From contig CAXIPT010000002.1 in assembly GCA_964030475.1 (NCBI GenBank), positions 9,754,984 through 9,818,983 of the forward strand: 64,000 nucleotides of DNA, given 5' to 3'. Of this stretch, positions 47,945-57,146 are shown piece after piece. The notes under the pieces were generated by a model, which was not told where the DNA came from, made no database searches, and saw nothing but the letters and a program-made list of their open reading frames with translations. The translations under genes and the position numbers were made by a program. The stretch's first letter is position 1. Each line of letters starts with the position of its first letter. This DNA is from Tethya wilhelma. Lineage: Eukaryota; Porifera; Demospongiae; Tethyida; Tethyidae.

Positions 47945-50900
47945 AGAAAAAGAAAGATAAAAGAAAATCTTAGTAGCTAATGACACTGTAAGCATTCAAT
48001 CATGCACGCAAGCACACACCTCTTCAAAATCTGCATATGCAAAGTTGAGCAGGAGGTTATTCTTCAAGGGGCCACTGCTGCCTCTCTCGTACATAATGGA
48101 GGCCTCCTCCCCCCAGCGTGCGGCCAGCTGGCTACTCTAAATATAGCACAAGAAAGTGATGACATCATAGTACAAACAACATAGTATTAGAGATCTATAG
48201 GCATATTTTCTCTCTTGAGATGTGAGCAAAACTTACTCCAGCTTCACTTGCTCGTTGGAGGAAGAGTGCAGCTTCGTACCAAATATCAGCACAGTGACCA
48301 AAACAGAGTAGACACTGTTCATACGCATACAATACTAAAAAGAAGGAAGAAAATAATTCAACAATTGATATAAATGTGCATAACTATATATACGGGAACT
48401 TACCTCGTTTTACCAGTACAATCTGATCTTCAGTTCTAGTCGGGTTACTACGTTCCCAAGATATTACTCTTTTCCAAATTTGCAGCTGTATAAGAAAAAG
48501 TTTTGAGATCTCTCAAAAAATCCTTCCCCCCCTCCCAACCAACTAATGTCTGTGGTATACCTGTTGTAATTCTTGTGGGGTTCCTCTGAGGGGTACTGAA
48601 GTGCCCCCTCGAATCAGACCCCTCGATAAGTTGTCATATTCCTGGGCAGATCTCTTGGCATTCATATATTGCCTACTGAAGGCCTCAATGTTGTGCTTAG
48701 CATTAGTTTTATCAACGGTCTGAATGTGTGTGTGTGTGTGTGTGTGTATTTGCACCAGTTAATAACTAACGTATTTGTAAATTAAAATAAAATGCCAGTT
48801 CCCTATTTCAGACTATATAGGAATCTTGTAAGAAGTTGGGACTTGCACCCTTGTGATCAGCACGAAAAGATATTTTGTATGAGTATTACCAGATTTTCCA
48901 ACTTTCAAAATTAACTATTTGAAAGCTTTATTCAGTGCAATGGTGCAAGTCCCAGTTCCACACGACCTTCCTAGACTGAAATAATGTGATAAGAACCTTG
49001 AGCACAACGAATCATTACCGTCATGTACAGCACACACCCATGCAAAGAACCCTCCATTAACATGTTAGCATTCTCAGTCTCAAAAGATCATGGTAAAATT
49101 CACGGAAGAGCTTTCCAACAACAACAGTATTTTATTATCTCAACGTGGCCTAAAATCAAACTGGAAACAAAAGACGTGTGGACTATGGCAGGGGAATCCC
49201 AGATTTAAAATTATCTCAAAACTTAAAAGGATTTTTTAACTGATCACGATCGCCATTGTACAAGTACTAGTTATTATTATTATTACATTTTCAAAGAAGT
49301 TATACTCCTTCCAGAGCTGTTCAATATTCATGAGGGGGATGACAACAGCTCTTTGGTATGCACTCCGGATGGACTGAACTTTCTGATTCTCGGCAAACGA
49401 CCCTTGGGCATCCCTGAACAGTAGTATGTGCAGTGTGAGCCACAAATGGTGTGAAAAGTACACCAACTTGGCAATGGTGGGCTTTATTTGGGAATACTCA
49501 CTCGGACTTGAGGAAGCTGATGTAATCTATCCATACGGACGTGGAGTGGTAGTCGATGCCGATATGATCCAAAGCGAACTCATACGTTTGTTTCATCTTC
49601 TCTCTACATGCAACAAAAGCAGCCACATCCCAATTAATGCACATCCACCCACTAGCTGACTCTCATGCCTTTGTACGTGACATATCATGCCGGTCATGCT
49701 AGTGGTTGCCATGGCTACACCCACCTAAATGTCCTCAGGGAGGATTTGGTCTGGCGCACGTACGTGATGTAACACTTCCAGAGGTCAATGTTTAGCACCA
49801 CCATTAGACATCGCTGAAAAAGCTTCACCAACCACAAGTTGGAAAAGAGGCAAGAATGCATAAACAGTCTAGTAGCTACATATACAGCAATCTTTCTATG
49901 TATCATACATGCATACATGCAAGACAAAGAAATGAAGAAATTCAAGAGACATGCATTTTTTGCATTTATTTGCTAGCATGCATTCCCATGCACCATGCAG
50001 TTAATCACAAATCAGCTAGTCATGCATATTATATCCACAAGCAGTAATGGCATTCGGAGATAAAAATTAATTTGATTGCACGTGTACCTTTTCCACCTGT
50101 TCATAATTTCTTTGCCTCATCTGTTGGTTATCAGGAGGAAAAGATGTACAAAACGCGATGAAAAATTATATTAAACTACCACCCACATAGATTTCTGACA
50201 ATGTCATGCTTTATCATTATGTACATGCAATTCTAAATCATGCACAGCATTAACATTGATTCTACCATATCCTGACATGCACACACAAGATATATAGTAG
50301 TTCCACATTCAATTCCAAATTCATGCACATACACATACACCCCAGATTCAATTTCCAATTCATGCACATATACACACACACACCCCAGATTAACTCCAAT
50401 TCATGCACAACTTTTTGACACCCCTTTTCTTTTTACACTTGGACTTGGCAAGAGTAAACAACCTTTTCTTATCAAAACACACCTCACTAAACACACGTAC
50501 AGCGGCTAAAATATCACTAAAGAGACAGCTAACTTTAGAAAGAGCTGGCAACTTTGGAAAGAAAAAAGTCTCATGCAAAGACAAACTGGTAACTCTACTA
50601 TTCCATGCACATTTGACCTCCTGTTCAACATAGAGCCTCCAGTAACGTCCTGACGTGGGGAAATTGGTCACGACACGTTCGTAGAGCATTCGGGCACGCA
50701 AGATAGAAGCAGTCTGTACATTTTGTGTGTGTGCGTTATACATGAAAGTGAAACTGTAACATCTATAGTATTTCCTTCTTTGTGTCATACATGATAATCA
50801 CAAAGAGACATAATTATGATAAACAGGTAGATACACAATGGAAAACAATACAGCTGCTATATAGAACTCTCCATCACGTGAGTCTCACCTGAGCCTCCCT

Positions 50901-51014
50901 CACAAGTACACTCCACGCTTCTAGGTCGTACGGATTGCTTCTTAGCTTCAACTCTGCACGCCTGCCGTGATCGGTAAGAGACCACGGACCCTCTGCTAGA
51001 CCTGGCTCGACCAT
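42545..51014 (-). CDS. CSTF3: cleavage stimulation factor subunit 3 (CSTF-77, HAT repeats)
   Basis: Scaffold of the CstF complex in pre-mRNA 3'-end cleavage and polyadenylation in the nucleus. Eighteen exons: 51014-50889 (ATG), 50713-50618, 50120-50088 (33 nt), 49822-49735, 49603-49502, 49413-49287, 48719-48561, 48485-48404, 48334-48237, 48136-48020, 47868-47794, 47711-47610, 47306-47162, 47091-47038, 46964-46865, 43454-43366, 43288-43013 and 42757-42545. HAT-repeat motifs run throughout ([49 protein letters not shown]). The C-terminus is [20 protein letters not shown] and ends [16 protein letters not shown], as in animal CSTF3. The donor of exon 2 (GTCAAA) is weak. The intron between 46865 and 43454 contains two complete RING genes on the same strand. 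Confidence 0.93.
42782..42903. mobile_element. hairpin element in the last CSTF3 intron (CAGGCTCCTC arms)
   Basis: GTACGCACCTAGC...TTCCCAGGCTCCTC on the left pairs with GAGGAGCCTGGAACGAAGCTAGTATGTAC on the right, with a second internal CCAGGCTCCTCCTT. It is similar in plan (CTAG...GTTCCCARGCTC) to the hairpin at 61921-61983. It is non-coding. Confidence 0.55.
43736..44575 (-). CDS. TRAF-type RING zinc-finger protein nested in a CSTF3 intron
   Basis: Single exon, ATG at 44575 ([17 protein letters not shown]), TGA at 43738-43736, about 279 aa. The RING ([25 protein letters not shown]...CPNCQ) has a ~12-residue insert ([14 protein letters not shown]) before its last Cys pair. TRAF-type fingers follow ([41 protein letters not shown]), then a coiled tail ([19 protein letters not shown]). 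It lies on the same strand as CSTF3, within the 43455-46864 intron. It must be transcribed from its own promoter or released from the CSTF3 pre-mRNA. A 34-bp direct repeat lies right at its start codon. Confidence 0.85.
   Translation of the reverse strand: MASVNFGGYNFDFVDRDLSRSTCNFCAKVLKDPHLTGCCGLHYCESCLNNWFTDQANSHSLYKYRKQARKESCPNCQAEGEEFQHFLDKKLKREIDSLRIHCTKKEEGCQWIGELGSLNDHLESDSGCDHVKVKCPNAKCNVKIKRKDVPNHTKCECRSRPFQCNHCGLKGTHQFITTEHVEKCDECPIPCPNRCRRLGSIKRKDMEDHFAHCPRQPVTCPFEEVGCKESLVRNDKEKHMSNALQDHVLLVLEAYKEIKKENGELKKLIKEIRPKQLQF
44574..44641. repeat. 34-bp direct repeat at the nested gene's start codon
   Basis: Two consecutive exact 34-bp units (TTTTCAATAGCTTAGTACAT...) abut the ATG of the nested RING gene, so they form its 5' leader/promoter region. 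Confidence 0.85.
44848..46360 (-). CDS. RING - TRAF zinc finger - SH3 - TRAF zinc finger - coiled-coil protein, nested in a CSTF3 intron
   Basis: Three exons, 46360-45862, 45788-45670 and 45600-44848 (TGA), with GT-AG borders and matching phases (G|AT, then 0). Exon 1 encodes a RING ([20 protein letters not shown]...CPHC) and a first set of TRAF-type fingers ([15 protein letters not shown]). Exon 2 and the start of exon 3 encode a complete SH3 domain: [25 protein letters not shown], then [10 protein letters not shown]. The ALYDY-like start, GD, WW and PxNY signatures are all present. Exon 3 then has a second finger set ([36 protein letters not shown]) and about 110 residues of coiled coil ending SSSMKKFW. 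It is about 455 aa. It looks like a fusion of two TRAF-type units around an SH3 module. The predicted role is an E3 ligase or adaptor recruited to proline-rich partners. Confidence 0.82.
45601..45669. repeat. short intron carrying a TG microsatellite
   Basis: The 69-bp intron that splits the SH3 domain consists largely of TG/CA repeat. On the minus strand it reads GTAAAT...ACAAACAG. Confidence 0.9.
47347..47578. mobile_element. MITE, family AAAGTCCATCTGG, copy 2
   Basis: Terminal inverted repeats CTAAAGTCCATCTGGTTTGA and TCAAACCAGATGGACTTTAG. It lies in a CSTF3 intron and is inverted relative to the copy at 34157-34389. Confidence 0.8.
47878..47941. repeat. GA microsatellite
   Basis: Simple GA repeat in the CSTF3 intron between exons 48136-48020 and 47868-47794. 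Confidence 0.95.
48820..48972. mobile_element. palindromic MITE, family GGGACTTGYACCATT, copy 2
   Basis: The left GTTGGGACTTGCACCCTTG is inverted at the right as AATGGTGCAAGTCCCAGTT. It is a shortened copy of the element at 29623-29856, in a CSTF3 intron. Confidence 0.65.
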
Positions 51015-51501
51015 CTAAACAAACATACTTGCGATATAATGGCTCAAAATATAGCTAGTTTCTCTCCCTACCTTTTCTCTCGCTCTTCTCTTTCTTTCAC
51101 ATGTAAACACGTGTTTTAGGATTGGTAGCACGTGATTAATCATATTCATAGCTATAGTGTATCAGCTCCACCTTTTGTGGGTAATTGAACACATTCCACA
51201 GACAACGAGGTGCGTGTGAACAAATCACAAAGCGGAAAAACGAACCACCTTTTGTGGGTAATTGAACACATTCCACAGACAACGAAAAGGTGTGTGTGAA
51301 CAAATCACAAGGCGAGACGAACTGAAGAAGATCCAGCACGGATCAGGAAGCTCTGGTAAGAAGTTTCTCTCTTATAAATCTGCAATAAAATCTACTCACC
51401 AAGTATATCAAAGCTGATAAGTTTCTGTTTTTACCACAGATGAGATACGCCTAGGCAAAACTAACTCCGCCATTCTCATAGATAAATTTGTTTGAGGCAA
51501 G
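51015..51501. promoter_or_regulatory. bidirectional promoter between CSTF3 and the TIR-SLOG gene
   Basis: The start codons at 51014 (minus) and 51502 (plus) are 488 bp apart. The interval contains two 77-bp direct repeats (51168-51244 and 51245-51323; shared words CCACCTTTTGTGGGTAATTG and CATTCCACAGACAACGA). It also has a likely 5'-leader intron of the TIR gene, donor CTCTG|GTAAGA at 51356 and acceptor TTTTTACCACAG ending at 51439. Confidence 0.6.
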
Positions 51502-54312
51502 ATGGCGTCACTGGTAGGCATATGCCTCGTTGGAGAGACTCTGCACAGTGCAGAACATGTGGTAGGAACTGTACAAATCCGACCTAGTACTCCAAATCCA
51601 GTCAACCTGAAAGATTTTCGTTCAACTGTGACCTCTATACTTCCTGTTAGCGTTGCTAGGAAACACTTTCTCTATCTCACATCTCAAGGGTGGGAGATCA
51701 ACGAGAGCCTGGAGCATGTCATCTATTTGAGCGACGTGATCACGACTGACAATCTGATCAAGATTCGTATCAAGTACAACAAACCGAGGGTGGGGATCGT
51801 AATCGAAGGCACCCCTGATGTTTCCGTGGGATTCGTTTTCTGCGAATTTGATTTCACCGTCAAACAAATCCACGAAGAGATCAAGAAACAGCTTCCTCTT
51901 TTGTCTGACTCATTGAAGACGGTCCCATTTGCTTTTCTTGATCGTAACGGTTGGCCAATCAGTGGTGAGCAAGAACACCTCCTGACAGTGTTCGAAATAT
52001 TATCGTCTTCACACACCATAATGATCCGTTGTGCCCAAAAAACCGGTCAAACCAGTCAATCCACTTTTGAGCCAGTGGAGTTACCAGATGGACGAGTTTA
52101 CTCTCGATCAAATTCGACTGGAAATGCTCTCGTGCCGACTATTGATCCTTTGAGGTCCCTGGCATTCTCCCCCGTCAATGAAATAGCGGAAAAGATAGAG
52201 TTGCCAAACCTGGAACAAAGCTGGAATGCCGAGTACAACTCCATCAAGCAATCAAATCTCTCCAATGCCTATTCGTGTGAAATTCTTCTCAGCTATGTCC
52301 ACAAAGAAGCCAGTCCAATGGCCATCTTGCTGAAAGAGTCGCTCGAAGCTCTCGGCTATTCGGTCTTCCTTGACGTCCATTGTATCCAAGGAGGCATAGA
52401 TTGGCAAGATGCATTGAACGAGGCCATTTCCAACTGCACTCTCTTTGTCCCTCTCATCACGATGCTCTACGGACAGACCCTTTGGACAAACAGGGAGGTC
52501 AAGCTAGCCGACGTGCTCGGAAAGATCATCATTCCTGTCAATTTCATGGCTTCTTGGCCACCAAAATGTCTAGCGATTCAGTTTGCCACAACCCAGTACA
52601 TCACTGGATGTGATATCGGGCAAGAAATTGCAGCGGAAAAGTCGGAAGATTTGGAATTTGGTGAAGAGAAGGCGTCGAGTATAGCTGTCGATATCATACA
52701 GCATTACAAAATGGCGTTCCAATCTGGTAGTGAAAGTGAAAGTGTGGGGAGAGTGGCGTCCATTTCTGAAGAAGTAGCTGGTGATGAAGCCGACTCGCCA
52801 GAAGACGAAAAGAAACAGATAAGTTTGTTGAAACGACAAGATACACAATCTTTGGACGAGATCGCCAGTTCAACCCCCACATCTGCTAGCTTGCATCCTC
52901 TTCCAAGTGTCTTTTCTCCATCTTTTAAGAATCCCAGCCGTAAAATGTCTTCTATGCGAAGCTACGCTTCAACGCTTCCGAAATCTCTCTCCAATCAGTA
53001 TCGGGAGGCAATAACAGCTGCTCGTGAGGGTAATCCCCTAGTCGTTATCAGCTGTTGTAATGCGCAGAAAGAATTTGCTAAAGGACTCGTAACAGAGCTG
53101 CAAGCTAAAGGTTACGACGTCTGGTGCTCATGTGATATTGACCCCTCCCTTGACGATGAAACAAAAAGCACTACATTTCAAAATCACGTTGATGAAGCAG
53201 GTGTGGTTGTTTTCGTCCTCTCCAAAGATTTTGAAGCGAGCACCTTTTGCGAACAGCAAGTCTACTATTGCGAGCAACGAAAGAGAATCATCCCTCTGCT
53301 TTACGATCCGGGCATGAAGCTACCAAACTGGATGGCAGTACTGATCGGCACCAACACCTTCATCAACTGCCATGGACGTACGTACAAGACTGTGTTCATG
53401 GAGAGGATAGAAGCTGCCCTGAATCCGGAGAAGGTCCAAGATGAGCTCAAGAAGGTCTTGAAACTAAAGGCAGAGCTTGCTCAACTCTGTCTGAAGCTCA
53501 CCAAGGAGCTACCAAAGGGAAAGCATGTCTATTTGTCCGGGGGGACAAAGTTTTATTCCGACTCTGGTGAAGCGATTGCAAAGGAACTCGGCAAACAGCT
53601 GGCACAAGATCCAGAGATAATTCTCATCACGGGTGGTTTCTATGGCGTTGGAGAAGCAGTTGGGCGGAGCTTTTACGAAGAGAGACAAAAGATGTCTCGA
53701 CCACATGGAGTCTGTCACGTGATAGCTGTTCGTGATGACCAAGACAAGTCGAACCAGACACGACAAAATCCCGACGGTACATTTCAAGCTGTTCCCTACG
53801 GAGATACGATATTCCTTGGAGACAGTGTGAGACAAAGAGAGATGCTGACACCGCGTGTGATTGATCTCTGTATCCTCATTGAAGGAGGTCCAGGCGCTGC
53901 TTTTGAAGCTCAGCAGTTCAACTGGAACGGTCATTACGTCATCCCGGTCAAAGTTACAGGGGGAGCTGCAGGGGGGTTGTTTAATCTCCCCGAAATGATT
54001 TTAAAACGACCCCCTAAAGTTCCCGAATTTGACTGGGAACTGCTTGGCAATACGAAAACGTCACCAACTGTCATAGCATCAGCGATCGTACGCATCGTCA
54101 AGACACTCAAAGATCCACAAACACCGGTGTCACGATCCAGAACCGGAACTGGTAATCCAACCGGGAGCATGAAAGTTAAACGGAGGAAGGTTTTGGTGAA
54201 ACGTGGAGACACTTTACCCGAACGTTCCGTCTCGATCCAGTTGAATCCGACCGATATGACATTACATGCTGTCAAGAGAGCATTAAGCACTCAAGAACGT
54301 TTGAAAACTTAA
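51502..54312 (+). CDS. TIR-TIR-SLOG protein (intronless coding region)
   Basis: 936 aa from ATGGCGTCACTGG to TAA, uninterrupted. Residues ~35-90 and ~115-178 are two similar modules (GWEINESLEHV...IKIRI and GWPISGEQEHL...IMIRC), perhaps beta-grasp. TIR 1 spans ~257-400 (CEILLSYVHKEA, LFVPLITMLYG). It has W328 and E332 in LWTNREVKLADVLGKIIIPV, the same spacing as the W..xE of SARM1-type NAD hydrolases. TIR 2 spans ~511-640 (VVISCCNAQKEFAKGLVTEL, VVFVLSKDFEASTF), but the matching position is Q586 (FCEQQ). Residues ~673-840 form a SLOG/LOG-like Rossmannoid domain. It has ITGGFYGVGEAVG (709-720), then RQREMLTPRVIDLCILIEGG and EGGPGAAFE (794-802), matching the LOG pattern PGGxGTxxE. The tail is basic. 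TIR domains make, and some SLOG domains bind, NAD-derived nucleotides. I infer that this protein produces and senses such a signal, or binds nucleotide to control its TIRs. Confidence 0.85.
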   Translation: MASLVGICLVGETLHSAEHVVGTVQIRPSTPNPVNLKDFRSTVTSILPVSVARKHFLYLTSQGWEINESLEHVIYLSDVITTDNLIKIRIKYNKPRVGIVIEGTPDVSVGFVFCEFDFTVKQIHEEIKKQLPLLSDSLKTVPFAFLDRNGWPISGEQEHLLTVFEILSSSHTIMIRCAQKTGQTSQSTFEPVELPDGRVYSRSNSTGNALVPTIDPLRSLAFSPVNEIAEKIELPNLEQSWNAEYNSIKQSNLSNAYSCEILLSYVHKEASPMAILLKESLEALGYSVFLDVHCIQGGIDWQDALNEAISNCTLFVPLITMLYGQTLWTNREVKLADVLGKIIIPVNFMASWPPKCLAIQFATTQYITGCDIGQEIAAEKSEDLEFGEEKASSIAVDIIQHYKMAFQSGSESESVGRVASISEEVAGDEADSPEDEKKQISLLKRQDTQSLDEIASSTPTSASLHPLPSVFSPSFKNPSRKMSSMRSYASTLPKSLSNQYREAITAAREGNPLVVISCCNAQKEFAKGLVTELQAKGYDVWCSCDIDPSLDDETKSTTFQNHVDEAGVVVFVLSKDFEASTFCEQQVYYCEQRKRIIPLLYDPGMKLPNWMAVLIGTNTFINCHGRTYKTVFMERIEAALNPEKVQDELKKVLKLKAELAQLCLKLTKELPKGKHVYLSGGTKFYSDSGEAIAKELGKQLAQDPEIILITGGFYGVGEAVGRSFYEERQKMSRPHGVCHVIAVRDDQDKSNQTRQNPDGTFQAVPYGDTIFLGDSVRQREMLTPRVIDLCILIEGGPGAAFEAQQFNWNGHYVIPVKVTGGAAGGLFNLPEMILKRPPKVPEFDWELLGNTKTSPTVIASAIVRIVKTLKDPQTPVSRSRTGTGNPTGSMKVKRRKVLVKRGDTLPERSVSIQLNPTDMTLHAVKRALSTQERLKT

Positions 54313-54678
54313 CTTAATTATCATAATAAATTATTATTTTTATTGTCGACCTATTACACAAAATATGTATATTATGGCTCTGACTATAGATTATTCATGT
54401 GACGTGACATTATTAATATGTGTGTTCCATAAAATTATCATTTTTGTGCAGCATTAATTATTTACAATAATTTTAGAATAAAAAGATTGGAGTTCAATTC
54501 AAACACACACATGTACACACACACAAAAAACAGCATTATTTAATATATTATTATAATTATATAAATCCGGTCTACATTAACGGTGTTTCTTCTTATAAAC
54601 AGCAGTTGTTATTATAATTAATAATATTATTATCTTAGCTTGCTACTTATCTGACAGACTTGTCATATAAAGTTGCAA
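54313..54678. other. AT-rich spacer with convergent gene ends
   Basis: It holds the 3' flank of the TIR-SLOG gene (AATAAA-like words near 54327 and 54476) and the 3' flank of the first secreted gene. Parts recur at 56446-56764 and 58675-58973, marking old segmental duplication. Confidence 0.6.
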
Positions 54679-55879
54679 TCAAAAGTAAATCACATATTTT
54701 ACTGGTTGTTGGGCTAGTGGTTTCACTCTTTCATCAAAAGTTCCAAAGTATCGGCTGTTTCTGGCTTTCAGAGAAACTGTGCTGACTTTATTGAATATTC
54801 CTACATCAGTGACATCATACTCAAGCTCAAACTGTGAGAAACTGTCTTTAGTAGACTTAGCAGCTTCAATGTAGTTGCCCTCGTTTAGAGCATTCCCACT
54901 ATAATTGATGAGGCTTAAGTACAATCCATTATAAGCTTGGAAAGCAACTTTGCCATCTTGAAGAAAGATCAGTTTGAATTTGCTGTTGTCCTGAGGTATC
55001 TGGTTAGCTGTTAGTAAGCAGGGGAAATTGGATCGAGGGGCACAACTTGTGCTAGTCGTTACAGTAAGATATCTATAGTTGGTTGGATCAAGCAAGTAGA
55101 CATCGAATGATTGCTGCATGCATGCATGAAAAAATATACACAATGCATCATATATCTACATCCCAGATTGAAATGTATGGATAATTAAGTTAACTTACTT
55201 CAGAAAACTGAAGACATGCTCCTTGTGTGGTATACTCTTCCATGTTACATGTACTAACAGAAACACTTTGTTCAAATTGGGAAATTTGTGAGGCAATACA
55301 AGTTACATCAATCTGCTCCAGGGCCACATTTGCCTTTTGCAATGTGAAGAGAGTGTCTACAATGTCTTGAGCTTTACCTGTCACACTGTAACCCACATAG
55401 ATTGTAGTATTTGGTAAAAGCTCTGCTACTGTTGCAAGAAGTTGGGTGCAGTTCAGACATGGAAGCTGATAGGAATAGATGTGAATTGTTTTTGGTATGT
55501 CGTTCAATTCAACCCAGTCCATCACATCAGCAAGTGCTCTCATTTCAGCACTCCAGCGTAAATCACTGTCTTGTAGGTTCATCTCAGTAGCAGCCAAGTA
55601 ATTTGAACCACTTCTTGGCTCCTCATTCATCACCAATACTGGATTATGGGGCACAAGATTTTCAACTTCACTTCCAGCTCTGTTGAAAGAAATCACAGTA
55701 AATTGTTTTGAATCACAGTGTGGACGATAGTAAGCCTTGAACAATGGCTGAAATTTGTGGTGCAGCCTTGCAAACAATTCTGCATCATCTTCAGTCATCA
55801 CAGGTGGAGCGCCTGCAGAGTAACTAACAACAGAAGATGCCAAAAGCAGGACTCTGAATAAAAAGAGACTTTTATCCAT
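54679..55879 (-). CDS. secreted two-domain protein: deaminase-like part + beta-trefoil-like part (copy 1)
   Basis: Exons 55879-55199 and 55113-54679 (TGA), joined at phase 0. About 370 aa. It has a clear signal peptide (KSLFLFRVLLLASSVVSYSAG). The first exon contains WSAEMRALADVMDW and, about 28 residues later, YSYQLPCLNCTQLL. The AE...PCxxC spacing is that of zinc-dependent deaminases, but the His/Cys expected before AE is Ser here. The second exon (SFDVYLLDPTNYRYL, GKVAFQAYNGLYLS, SRYFGTFD) has the repeated short strands of a fascin-like beta-trefoil. Secretion plus these folds suggests an extracellular or immune role; catalytic activity is doubtful. A paralogue is at 58974-60164 and a broken copy at 56765-57146. 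Confidence 0.75.
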
Positions 55880-56275
55880 TGTAGACTGTAGGCTGATTTA
55901 AAGAAGGTACGTTGCTATTGGCTAGGCTTGTTAACAACTTTAAGAGACTGAGTAGTGTTTTAATCGTGGTGGTGTTAAGGGAGCTGGAGGGGGAGCAAAC
56001 CATGATGGTGTCAGGGGAGCTAGTGGTGTCAGGGGAATACTGAGTAACTCTGCTGCATGTGTCCCATGTCCTCCTGAAACTGCCCCCCCCCCCGACCAAG
56101 ACCATAGTGTGTCCACATTACTGTTTAGATTTTACTCACTAGCTGTTGCCATGGAAACATTTGATGTGGTTTTAAGTTCAAAGAAGCTATATCATCTTTG
56201 GATAAACTAGGCTGAAAGTGAAACTTATTTTGAACATGTAATGAACACACACAATTGATATTATGACTTGGGATT
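55880..56275. other. 5' flank of the secreted gene copy 1
   Basis: It contains the promoter side of copy 1 (GACTGAGTAGTGTTTTA, shared with the flank of copy 2 at about 60247-60265) and a C-run at 56085-56094. No other gene was seen. Confidence 0.5.
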
Positions 56276-56445
56276 ACTCACCGGGAGCATAAAGGTTAAA
56301 ACGGAGGAAGGATTTGGTGAAATGTGGAGATAGACACTTTATACTCAAATGCTCCTTCTCAATCCAGTTGAATCCGATTGATAATTATGACATTACATAC
56401 TCTCAAGAGAGCATGAACACTCAGGAACATTTGAAAATTTAATGT
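56276..56445 (+). pseudogene. fragment of the TIR-SLOG gene 3' end
   Basis: About 170 bp match the last codons and stop region of the TIR-SLOG gene (54155-54320): CACCGGGAGCATAAAGG, GGAGGAAGGATTTGGTGAAA, ATCCAGTTGAATCCGA. Small indels destroy the frame. It is followed, as in the original locus, by secreted-gene sequence, so the two were duplicated together. Confidence 0.85.
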
Positions 56446-56764
56446 GAATTATTATTGTCAATCCACCTGTATTCAGCACAGCTCTGATTATGCATGGTTC
56501 ATAATAATATTATGACATGACATTGTATTCCATAATTATGTTTAGTTTAACTATCATCATTAAATTTTATTGTTTGCAATAATTAGTCATTGAATTTTAA
56601 TTTTTACATTGTCAGATTGAAGTTCGATTTAAACACAAGCTTTAATTTGGCCTACAAATGTTGTTTTTTTCCTTTTCTTCCTTTAACAGCTAGGCTAGCT
56701 ATTATATACATATCAGTTCATTATCCTAGCTTGCTACTTATATATCTGACAGACTGTCATACGT

Positions 56765-57146
56765 TCAATCAAAAGTAAATCATGTATTTTACTGGTTGTT
56801 GGGCTAGTGGTTTCACTCTTCCATCAAAAGTTCCAAAGTATCAGTTGTTTTCTGCTTTCAGAGAAACTGTGCTGACTTTATTGAATATGCCTAGTAGTCA
56901 TGTGCCGAAATTCAGAGACTTGCCTTAAGCTTGTTACCTGGCTTACAGCACTGCCCATTCCTACACTTCTAATTTTTATAAAATGGATAAAATTACTTCA
57001 GAAAACTGAAGAACTGTTCCTTGTGTGGTATACTGCTCCATGTTGCATGTATTGGTAGAAACACTATGTTCAAATTGTGAAATTAATTTGTGGTGCAATA
57101 CCGGTTACATTGATCTGCTCCAGGGCCACATTTGCATTTTGCAATT
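56765..57146 (-). pseudogene. broken copy of the secreted deaminase-like/beta-trefoil gene
   Basis: 56765-56892 matches the C-terminal exon end (TTACTGGTTGTTGGGCTAGT) and then stops matching. 56994-57146 matches the end of the first exon (CTTCAGAAAACTGAAGAACT). Everything else is missing, and the satellite array begins right where the exon-1 match ends. It is non-functional. Confidence 0.85.
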
